NCBI GenBank assembly: GCA_964636985.1
Contig: CAZWSX010000004.1
Span: 1 to 64,000 of the forward strand
Reading direction: 5' to 3'
Length of the DNA stretch: 64,000 nucleotides
Source of the DNA: CAZWSX01 sp964636985
Lineage (GTDB): Bacteria; Planctomycetota; Planctomycetia; Pirellulales; Pirellulaceae
Part shown: positions 25,849 through 32,944 of the stretch, one piece after another
How positions within the stretch are numbered: the stretch's first letter is position 1
How the letters are laid out: every line of letters starts with the position of its first letter
Notes under the pieces: model-generated
Database searches by the model: none
What the model saw: the letters and a program-made list of their open reading frames with translations, nothing else
Told to the model about the DNA's origin: nothing
Position numbers and translations under genes: made by a program

Positions 25849-27204
25849 TCACCCCAATAGTTCGCTTACGGGTGTTCCCTCCACGGCAACATACGGTCGC
25901 CCGGCGGCGTCGTGAAGTTGCCGATGCGGGTCGATGCCCAGCAAGTGCAGAATGGTCGCCATGAAATCGGCTGGCTTGAGCAGCGAGTCGGCGGGATAGG
26001 CCCCGATTCGATCGGACGCTCCATAGACTTTGCCGGCTGGCGTTCCCGCTCCGGCCAATAGCAGCGACGCGACGTGCGGCCAGTGATCGCGTCCTCCAAG
26101 CGAACCTATTTTCGGTGTGCGGCCGAACTCGCCCATCACGATCACCAGCGTATCGTCGAGTAGTCCGCGGTCCGTCAGGTCGTCGAGCAGCGCGGAAATC
26201 GCCAGGTCGCACGGTGGAGCCAGGCGATTGCGCATGTGTGGGAAGTTATTCCAGTGCGTATCCCACACGGGCGAGTCTTCCGGCCCTTCGTAGTGCCAGT
26301 AGACGCTGGCGAGCGAGACACCGGCCTCGATCAATCGCCGGGCCATCAAACAACCTTGTCCGAACAAGTGGGCGCCATATCGGTCGCGGGCGGCAGCGGA
26401 TTCGCGCTCCAGGTCGAACGCCTCGCCTACCGAACTCGATGACAACAGCGCCAGGGCCCGCGCGCGGTGAGCTGTCATGGTGTCGCTACGGCCACTTTGG
26501 GCATCGTGAGTCACGCGCTGATCCAACTGTGCCAAGAGTCGTCCACGGTCGATCATTCGTTCGGCCGACGAATCGCCAGACAGAGCAAGCGGCGGCGGAG
26601 AGAATCGCCCCGTTTCTGCTGAACCGTGCACCAAGAGCGGTCCGACGCCCTCGCCAAGAAACCCGCCGTCGAGTCCGGGGAACTCGTTGACCGCCGCATC
26701 TTTGATCACTTCGGGAATCGCGACAAACGCCGGCGGGCCTGCGGCCGGACGAGTCAGCGACAAGATCGAACCGAAGTGCGGATGATCGCTCGGCAGCGGG
26801 CGAATATCCATCGCCGTTTTGGTGTTCGCCTGCGGGTGTCGCCAACCGGTGAGCATCGTGTAACCCGCCGATGTGTGGACCGTGTCGTCGTGCGAAATCG
26901 AGCGGACGACGGTCATGCGATCGGCTCGCGCCGCGAGCTTGGGGAACATCTCGCTAAAGTGAACGCCGGGCACGCTGGTCGCGATGGGTTTGAACTCGCC
27001 GCGAATCTCGGTGGGAGCGTTTGGTTTCGGGTCGAATGTGTCGTGTTGAGGTGCGCCACCCGTCAGAAACAGGAGAATGCACCGTTTGGCGCGGCCAAAG
27101 GAAGTCGCTGTTGTTTCGTTTGCGCGAAGCGACGAAGTTGCCCCAGCCAGAGCGCCAAGTGCTCCGATTTCGAGCCAGCGGCGGCGATCGATCGGAAAAG
27201 ACAT
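25849..27204 (-). CDS. DUF1501 (sulfatase-fold-like) exported protein
   Basis: 451 residues. The N terminus has a twin-arginine-like stretch (DRRRWLEIGALGALAG) and a hydrophobic run, suggesting Tat export. GGAPQHDTFDPKPNAPTEIRGEF-type sequence near 50-70 and VMGEFGRTPKIG with HWPHV near 350-365 are hallmarks of the DUF1501 family, which shares the alkaline phosphatase/sulfatase fold and is very abundant in planctomycetes. In many genomes a DUF1553/DUF1549 gene stands beside it; none is present here, so this is an orphan member. The function of the family is unproven. Confidence 0.93.
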   Translation of the reverse strand: MSFPIDRRRWLEIGALGALAGATSSLRANETTATSFGRAKRCILLFLTGGAPQHDTFDPKPNAPTEIRGEFKPIATSVPGVHFSEMFPKLAARADRMTVVRSISHDDTVHTSAGYTMLTGWRHPQANTKTAMDIRPLPSDHPHFGSILSLTRPAAGPPAFVAIPEVIKDAAVNEFPGLDGGFLGEGVGPLLVHGSAETGRFSPPPLALSGDSSAERMIDRGRLLAQLDQRVTHDAQSGRSDTMTAHRARALALLSSSSVGEAFDLERESAAARDRYGAHLFGQGCLMARRLIEAGVSLASVYWHYEGPEDSPVWDTHWNNFPHMRNRLAPPCDLAISALLDDLTDRGLLDDTLVIVMGEFGRTPKIGSLGGRDHWPHVASLLLAGAGTPAGKVYGASDRIGAYPADSLLKPADFMATILHLLGIDPHRQLHDAAGRPYVAVEGTPVSELLG

Positions 27205-27320
27205 GAGAGCTATTCGCGAAACGAAGTGGAGAGGGCAATAAAGATCCTAGTCCATCGGTCACAACAGCGTCAACGAAACGAACGGACCAATGACTGTACG
27301 CCTCGCTGTGTCGTGGTTTG

Positions 27321-27348
27321 GCGGGCATTGCCCAATTACAATGCCCGC
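27321..27348. promoter_or_regulatory. Perfect 10-bp inverted repeat upstream of the SGNH hydrolase gene
   Basis: GCGGGCATTG (27321-27330) pairs perfectly with CAATGCCCGC (27339-27348) around CCCAATTA. It lies 39 bases before the ATG at 27388 and 117 bases from the DUF1501 start on the other strand. It could be an operator or a 5' mRNA stem-loop. Confidence 0.5.
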
Positions 27349-27387
27349 AATGCAGTTCACTTTTCGTTTCTTTGGTGAGTTTCTGCC

Positions 27388-28623
27388 ATGCGAATGCTCT
27401 CCCGGTTCTTGTTGGCGTTGTTTTGCACCTTGGTGGTTGGCGGCACTCTTTTGGCTCAGGATGCTTTCCCGTTCAAGGAAGGGGATCGCGTCATGTTCCT
27501 GGGAGACAGCATCACCGAGCAGTATCAGTACTCCAGCGAGATCGAACGCTATCTCGCGACGCGGTTCCCGGCCTGGAAACTCTCGTTCCTGAACGCCGGG
27601 ATCGGCGGCGACACGGCTACCGGCGGCGCGAATCGCTTTCAACAGCACGTTCTCGATGAGAAGCCCACGGTTGTCACGATCGATTTTGGCATGAACGATG
27701 GCGGCTACGGCGGATTCGATCTCAATCGCCACAAGCCGTATGTCGAGAACACGAACAAGATGCTCGACATGGCCAAGGCGGCCGGCGTCCGCGCAGTCCT
27801 GATTTCGCCGAACGCTGTCGACTGGCGAAAGAACAAGGATCGGCTGGTCTATCTCGAAACGCAAAAGCAGTTCTACGCTCCGCTCAAGGAGATCGCTGCC
27901 GCACATCAAATTCCGTTTGTGGACCAGTACGCCAAGACGCGTACGACGCTGGAAAAGCTGGACGCCGACAAAGCGACGAAAGTCGATCCTTTTCCCGATA
28001 GCGTCCATACCAACAGCTCAGGCGGACTCTTAATGGCCTACGCCATTCTCACGGGCTTGCATGCTCCGGCCATCGTTAGCGACGCGACGATTCCCGTCAG
28101 CGGCAATGTTGAAACCAAACGCTGCGCCGTGACCGATGTGAAGCGAGGCGAGGGAACGGTTGAATTCGATCGCCTCGACGAGGCTCTGCCAATGCCCACG
28201 TCGGCCGAATGGGAAGGCCTCCTTCCCTATGTGAACAACCTCACCGACTTGAACTGGTATGGGCTCAAAGTGACGGGGCTGCCGGCTGGGCAATACACGA
28301 TCTCTGTCGACGGCGTCGAGATCGCCAAGCACTCAGCCGACCAACTCGCGACGGGTGTGAACCTTGGCAACCTGCGGGTAGGCCCGATTTACGACCATGC
28401 GAAAAAAGTGGGAGACGCGATCAACGCCAAAAATCAGATGGTCCACCAGCGATTTCGCGGCGTGATGCTGTTCAATGCGCCGGAGTGGCTAGCTGACGTT
28501 GTTGCCGAGCGCAAACCTAAAGAAATCGCCAAGCGCCGCCAGCAAATCGACGAAAAGCAAGCCGAGATCCACAAGCTGGCGATGCCCAACAAGCACCACT
28601 GGGAAGTGAAGCGAGTTCCTTAG
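27388..28623 (+). CDS. Secreted SGNH/GDSL-type hydrolase
   Basis: 411 residues. A signal peptide covers about 1-23. The SGNH blocks are FLGDSITEQY with nucleophile Ser41, NAGIGGDTA (Gly oxyanion), FGMNDGGYG (Asn) and DPFPDSVHTNSSG (the Asp and His of the triad). Such enzymes remove acyl or acetyl groups from sugars, lipids or peptides outside the cytoplasm. A C-terminal extension of about 170 residues, ending in a coiled segment (KRRQQIDEKQAEIHKLA), goes beyond the usual 200-250-residue domain. A perfect inverted repeat precedes it. Confidence 0.9.
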   Translation: MRMLSRFLLALFCTLVVGGTLLAQDAFPFKEGDRVMFLGDSITEQYQYSSEIERYLATRFPAWKLSFLNAGIGGDTATGGANRFQQHVLDEKPTVVTIDFGMNDGGYGGFDLNRHKPYVENTNKMLDMAKAAGVRAVLISPNAVDWRKNKDRLVYLETQKQFYAPLKEIAAAHQIPFVDQYAKTRTTLEKLDADKATKVDPFPDSVHTNSSGGLLMAYAILTGLHAPAIVSDATIPVSGNVETKRCAVTDVKRGEGTVEFDRLDEALPMPTSAEWEGLLPYVNNLTDLNWYGLKVTGLPAGQYTISVDGVEIAKHSADQLATGVNLGNLRVGPIYDHAKKVGDAINAKNQMVHQRFRGVMLFNAPEWLADVVAERKPKEIAKRRQQIDEKQAEIHKLAMPNKHHWEVKRVP

Positions 28624-28685
28624 GATTTTGGTCTAGCGGGATTTTTGGCACAGAGGTCTCAGAGAGTTAGGAAGGGAATTGTTTC

Positions 28686-30422
28686 ATGAGCCGATCCGTT
28701 GATGAGCGAGAGTTACAGTTCATGTCTTTTGCCTTTCCTCTCCGTGTCCTCTGTGTTTTGACTTCCCTCCTATCCGCATTGCCGATTGACGCCGCTGAGC
28801 CGGTGGACCTCGGCGGCGTGCGCGAAGAGCATGTGATGATCCCCGTGCGCGATGGGGTGAAGCTTTCGGCGTATCTCTATTTTCCTCCAGGCGACGGCCC
28901 TTGGCCGGTCTTGCTCGAGCAGCGATATGCCAGCGCCAACGATCCCACGACGCAAAAAGCGTTCTCGTATCTGGCTAAAGGCGGATTTGTTACGGTGATG
29001 GTCAACTTCCGCGGCGCGCAGCAGTCGGAAGGCGTTTGGAAAGGTTATCGCCACCTCGCTTGGGGCGAACAACAAGACGGATACGATGTGGTCGAGTGGC
29101 TCGCCGCGCAAAAATGGTCGACAGGCAAAGTCGGCACGTTTGGTACGTCGCAGGCGGGTTACGCTCAGAACTTTCTCGCCGTGACGCAGCCGCCGCATCT
29201 AACGGCGCAGTACATGATCGACACCGGCCTCAGCCTCTATCACGAAGGCTATCGCATCGGCGGCATCACGCGGCCGGAACGGTTTAAGACAATGGACAAG
29301 GTTGCCCGCGAACCGCAACACAATCGCGAATTGATGGCCGAGTGGTTTCGTCACCCGACCTACGACAGCTATTGGGCGGACGAGGATTGCACGCGGTTCT
29401 TCGACAAGATGAACGTCCCGTGCTTCACCGTCGGCAGTTGGTACGACTTTATGTGTGTCGGCTCCATCGATAGCTATGTCGGCCGCGAGCACTTTGGCGG
29501 CGAGAACTCTCGCGGCCAGCAGCAACTGCTGATTGGTCCGTGGCTCCACGGGCGGTTCAAGGATGTGAACGTCGTCGGCGAACTCACCTATCCGGAGAAT
29601 GCCCGTTTTGCGATGGAAGACCACATCATTCGGTGGTTCGACCATCACCTTAAGGGGATCGATAACGGTGTCGAGCGCGAGCCCAAAGTCCGCTACTACG
29701 TGATGGGAGCCGTCGGCGAACCAGGTGCACCCGGCAACGAATGGCGAACGGCGACCGATTGGCCGCTCCCGGCGAAGAATGTTGCCTACTATCTGCACGC
29801 CGAACCGAGCAGCATCGTTCGCGAGAGTAAGGTTCCAGACCGGATCTTATCGACAGTTCCTTCTAAGTCGGACGATGCCGCGGTGACTTACCAATCCGAT
29901 CCGAAAAATCCTGCACCGATTCCTGGCCTCGCTTTTCCGGGAGCGAAGGACGCCCGCGAGTACGAGAGCCACGCCGACGTTCGCACGTTCACGACCGACG
30001 TGCTCGCCGAGCCAGTCGAGTGGACGGGCAAGGTGAAGGCGGAACTTTACGTGTCGTCCGATGCCAAGGACTGCGACTTCATCGTTCGAGTGAGCGATGT
30101 GTATCCCGATGGGCGATCGATCCTGATTGTGGACTACGTTCGCCGCGGGCGCTACCGCGAAGGATTCGAGCAAGAAGTGTTGATGGAGTCTGGCAAGGTC
30201 TACAAGGTCGCATTTGACGTCGGTTGGCTGAGCCAGATCTTCAACAAGGGGCATCGCATTCGTGTGACAGTGGCGAGCACGGGAGCGCCGTTCGTCGAGC
30301 CCAATCCGCAAACGGGTGAAGCACTCACGATCGACTTTCCGGACAAAACGTTCACTGCGACGAACACCATTCATGTGAATCGCCGTAACGCCTCGCGCAT
30401 ATTGGCGCCGGTAGCAAAGTAG
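28686..30422 (+). CDS. CocE/NonD-type secreted alpha/beta hydrolase (X-Pro dipeptidyl-peptidase class)
   Basis: 578 residues. From the ATG with a good AGGAAGGG site (28686), residues 1-18 are polar, then a hydrophobic signal segment ends at about 36 (PIDAAEP). The S15-type catalytic domain has GTFGTSQAGY with Ser155 in the GxSxxG turn, the early RDGVKLSAYLY block and LLIGPWLHGR with the likely His. The C-terminal half is the jelly-roll seen in CocE and X-Pro peptidases. It cleaves esters or acyl-peptide bonds of an unknown extracellular substrate. An in-frame ATG at 28722 would remove the polar leader. Part of its signal peptide is coded by a dispersed repeat (28737-28760). Confidence 0.9.
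   Translation: MSRSVDERELQFMSFAFPLRVLCVLTSLLSALPIDAAEPVDLGGVREEHVMIPVRDGVKLSAYLYFPPGDGPWPVLLEQRYASANDPTTQKAFSYLAKGGFVTVMVNFRGAQQSEGVWKGYRHLAWGEQQDGYDVVEWLAAQKWSTGKVGTFGTSQAGYAQNFLAVTQPPHLTAQYMIDTGLSLYHEGYRIGGITRPERFKTMDKVAREPQHNRELMAEWFRHPTYDSYWADEDCTRFFDKMNVPCFTVGSWYDFMCVGSIDSYVGREHFGGENSRGQQQLLIGPWLHGRFKDVNVVGELTYPENARFAMEDHIIRWFDHHLKGIDNGVEREPKVRYYVMGAVGEPGAPGNEWRTATDWPLPAKNVAYYLHAEPSSIVRESKVPDRILSTVPSKSDDAAVTYQSDPKNPAPIPGLAFPGAKDAREYESHADVRTFTTDVLAEPVEWTGKVKAELYVSSDAKDCDFIVRVSDVYPDGRSILIVDYVRRGRYREGFEQEVLMESGKVYKVAFDVGWLSQIFNKGHRIRVTVASTGAPFVEPNPQTGEALTIDFPDKTFTATNTIHVNRRNASRILAPVAK
28737..28760 (+). repeat. Dispersed CTCTCCGTGTCCTCTGTG-type repeat inside the signal-peptide coding region
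   Basis: The 24 bases CCTCTCCGTGTCCTCTGTGT plus TTTG encode the hydrophobic part of the hydrolase leader. The sequence closely matches 58409-58440 read on the minus strand (CCTCTCCGTGCCCTCCGTCT). Similar words are common intergenic repeats in environmental bacteria. Confidence 0.55.
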
Positions 30423-30486
30423 CCATTGCGGCTTCCATCTTTGCTAGGACTGAATGTATCGCGAGGCCGAAAAACCGGCCTTGGAG

Positions 30487-30507
30487 ATACCTTGAGGTTC
30501 AAGGTAT
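30487..30507. promoter_or_regulatory. Operator-like palindrome before the PadR gene
   Basis: ATACCTTGA (30487-30495) and TCAAGGTAT (30499-30507) form a perfect 9-bp inverted repeat with spacer GGT, ending 10 bases before the PadR ATG. Its position over the -10/leader region suggests autorepression by the PadR regulator. Related ACCTTGA/TCAAGGT palindromes are known before other PadR genes, as I recall; this needs confirming by search. Confidence 0.65.
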
Positions 30508-30517
30508 AAGGTTCGTC

Positions 30518-30877
30518 ATGTCGATGAAGAAAACGAACCCGGATTTCCTGAACGGCGTGCCTGAGCTGCTCATTTTGCAGCTTCTGGGGCGCCAACCCAT
30601 GCACGGTTACGCGCTGGTGCAGACCATGCGCGTGGCTTCCAGCGAGCGGCTCGACTTTGGCGAAGGCTGCATCTACCCGATCTTACATCGGTTGGAGGAG
30701 GAAGGCTTTCTCTCGAGCGAACGCACGCTGGTTCGCGGCCGCGACCGCATCACGTACCACGTGACAGCGGCCGGTAAGAAGCGGCTGGCGGCCTCGCGCG
30801 ATGCGTGGCAGGACATCACAGCGGCCATTGCCGCCATCCTGAATGGAGGCAGCGATGCCGCACCCAACTTGGCGTGA
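30518..30877 (+). CDS. PadR-family transcriptional regulator
   Basis: 119 residues. The PadR winged-helix reads LLILQLLGRQPMHGYALVQTM (about 17-37), recognition region GEGCIYPILHRLEEEGFL, then RDRITYHVTAAGKKRLAASRDAW, ending without the long C-terminal coil of subfamily 1. PadR proteins repress neighbouring genes in response to small molecules. Its ATG lies 10 bases after a perfect palindrome, so it likely controls itself and the membrane gene that overlaps its 3' end by 23 bases. In other phyla such pairs accompany efflux or permease genes. Confidence 0.9.
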   Translation: MSMKKTNPDFLNGVPELLILQLLGRQPMHGYALVQTMRVASSERLDFGEGCIYPILHRLEEEGFLSSERTLVRGRDRITYHVTAAGKKRLAASRDAWQDITAAIAAILNGGSDAAPNLA

Positions 30878-31589
30878 ACGATTTGCGCAGGCCTTGCGAG
30901 ATCGAGCGCTCCCCAGCGCCAAGATCAATCGCCTGGTCGTGGAAATCTCATCTCATATCGAAGACCTTATCGCGGAGAACCCAGGCATGGATGCCACAAC
31001 CCTCGTTGAATCGCGACTCGGCAGCCCCGAACGGATCGCGGATTTTGCCAAGGCGCAACTTTCCAAAGTTCCTTTGTGGAGTCGCCCGGCACTAACGTTC
31101 TTGATTTTCGCCGTTGGCCCATTGTTTACCGTCGCATTAGTCGGCCTGGCGACGCTTTTAAGCATCGTCTTGGTGGCGCTCGTAAAAGAGTGTGGCAACT
31201 TCGATACGCCATCCTCGCCGTTGGCGCCGATCAATCTGACGGCGTTTGCGATCGACTATGCGACTCGCGTCGTTCCCCTCGTGGTCACCACGTGGCTCTT
31301 TGTATCGCTCGGGCGTCGGCTCGACCGGCGTTCTTGGAGCATTGCCTCATGCGGCGTCATCGCGGCAACCGCGATGTGTTACACCAGTTGGGTGATGCCG
31401 AAGACGGCCGTTCAACAAGGCGCATTAGGACTCGACATCTGTTTTCGAACCGATCTCGATCACATCCTGCGTGCGATGCTTCCCCTCTTGTTGGCAACAT
31501 GGATGTTGATGAGATCGAGCCCAGTATCGGGCCAAGGCCATGAAAATCGGGATGAGATGCCCGAGAGGCTGGCCGCGTCGGCTTCTTAA
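30855..31589 (+). CDS. Membrane protein coupled to PadR
   Basis: 244 residues from ATG 30855 with GGAGG five bases before it; it overlaps the PadR stop by 23 bases. A soluble N-terminal helical part (MPHPTWRERFAQAL, then VVEISSHIEDLIAENPG and LVESRLGSPERIADFAK) looks like the short sensor helix bundle found on PadR-linked permease or DUF1700-type proteins. Four to five membrane segments follow (about 80-105, 130-150, 165-185, 208-225). It has no transport motif I can name. Co-expression with PadR is nearly certain from the overlap. Confidence 0.75.
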   Translation: MPHPTWRERFAQALRDRALPSAKINRLVVEISSHIEDLIAENPGMDATTLVESRLGSPERIADFAKAQLSKVPLWSRPALTFLIFAVGPLFTVALVGLATLLSIVLVALVKECGNFDTPSSPLAPINLTAFAIDYATRVVPLVVTTWLFVSLGRRLDRRSWSIASCGVIAATAMCYTSWVMPKTAVQQGALGLDICFRTDLDHILRAMLPLLLATWMLMRSSPVSGQGHENRDEMPERLAASAS

Positions 31590-31678
31590 CTCGCGGGTTT
31601 CACGGCGTTGCTTGCTCCCAACGGGCTGGGTTACGACAATAGTCGGATTCTCATGACCCGAAATGAGGGACGCTTGCC

Positions 31679-32941
31679 ATGCCGCAGAACGACTTCCTCA
31701 ATGAACATCTCGAATTAGCCCGGCGATACTTTTTGAAGCTAGGTATCGCCGGTGCGGTGCTCGGACAACTTCGCTCGCCGCTTGTTGCCGACGAACCAGA
31801 GAAGGCGGCGCCGCGATTAAAACCCGAAAAGGCCGGCGTTCGGCCCGACCCTTATTTCACTCCGGCCATCGATTTTCAAGACGTCTCGCGCGGGAAGCCG
31901 ATTCCGCATTCGCTTCCCGATGAGAAGAAACGCGAAGTTGGACTCACGCGTGAGACCTGGAAGCTGGAGGTGCTCTCCGACACGGAGAACCCCGCCCGCT
32001 TGCGGAAGCAATTCACTAAGGCCGAGGGAACCGCCTTCGACTTTGATGCGCTGATGAAGCTCGCCGAGACCAAGGCGGTTCGCTTCGCGAAAGTGATGAC
32101 ATGCCTCAATCTTGGCTGCCCGCTCGGGATGGGACTGTGGGAAGGCGTGCCACTCCGCGAGTTGATTTGGATGACCGAACCGCGAGAGAACCTGAGACGA
32201 ATCTTTTACTACGGATTTCACAACGACGACCCGCAGCAGATGTTTCGCAGTTCGTTGCCGATTGGGCGTATTCTGGAAGACTCATTCGGTCTTCCGCCTG
32301 TGATCCTTTGCTACAAGCTCAACGGCGAGTGGCTCGACGCCGAACGCGGCGGGCCAGTGCGAATGGTGGTGCCCGAGCATTATGGATTCAAGTCGATCAA
32401 GTGGCTCTCGCACCTGGTGCTCTCGAACATCTGGTACGCGAACGATACCTATGGCGAACAGAACAACGACGTCGATAGCCCGTTGAAAACCTTTTCCGCG
32501 ACGCTGTCCTCTCCTTCAAAAGTTGCTGGAGGTGAACCATTGGCCGTTAGTGGCTATGCCCAAGTTGGCATCGCCGGGCTATCTAAAGTACAGGTCTCGC
32601 TGGAGCGAAACGACACTCGCCCCGAGGGCGATCCGAACTTCGAAAAGGCGCCGTGGATCGACGCGGAGTTGTTCCCGGCTCCCGAGCGCTGGGGCGGATT
32701 TGCCGATGGCAAACTTCCATTGCCGGTTCACGGCTTCGACGAGGTAGGCAAACCCAAGTCGTGGCCGATGCGCCTGACCAACGCCCACTGGGCGGCAAAG
32801 ATTCCCGGTGTTGCGGCAGGCGAATACACGCTTCGCAGCCGAACGATTGATGGCAATGGAATTGCCCAACCGATGCCGCGCCCTTATCGAAAATCGGGCC
32901 ACGCGGCGATTGAGTCGATTGTTGTGAAGGTTGGTGAGTGA
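31679..32941 (+). CDS. Tat-exported molybdopterin-dependent oxidoreductase, sulfite-oxidase fold
   Basis: 420 residues. RRYFLKLGIAGAVLG at 15-29 is a clear Tat signal. The molybdopterin domain shows VMTCLNLGCPLGMG (Cys142, the expected molybdenum ligand, where sulfite oxidases have CAGNRR), LWEGVPLREL and the block GGPVRMVVPEHYGFKSIKW (345 bases later). The C-terminal third is the dimerisation domain (VSGYAQVGIAGLSKVQVSLE). This class includes sulfite oxidases and methionine-sulfoxide reductases of the YedY type; the CAGNRR change makes it a variant. No heme partner or YedZ-like membrane gene lies beside it. The folded enzyme should act outside the cytoplasmic membrane. Confidence 0.9.
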   Translation: MPQNDFLNEHLELARRYFLKLGIAGAVLGQLRSPLVADEPEKAAPRLKPEKAGVRPDPYFTPAIDFQDVSRGKPIPHSLPDEKKREVGLTRETWKLEVLSDTENPARLRKQFTKAEGTAFDFDALMKLAETKAVRFAKVMTCLNLGCPLGMGLWEGVPLRELIWMTEPRENLRRIFYYGFHNDDPQQMFRSSLPIGRILEDSFGLPPVILCYKLNGEWLDAERGGPVRMVVPEHYGFKSIKWLSHLVLSNIWYANDTYGEQNNDVDSPLKTFSATLSSPSKVAGGEPLAVSGYAQVGIAGLSKVQVSLERNDTRPEGDPNFEKAPWIDAELFPAPERWGGFADGKLPLPVHGFDEVGKPKSWPMRLTNAHWAAKIPGVAAGEYTLRSRTIDGNGIAQPMPRPYRKSGHAAIESIVVKVGE

Positions 32942-32944
32942 GGA

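Noticed and set aside
30465..30480. GGCCG..CGGCC hairpin after the CocE-type gene
   Set aside because: Only five base pairs with an A-rich loop; too weak to call a terminator.
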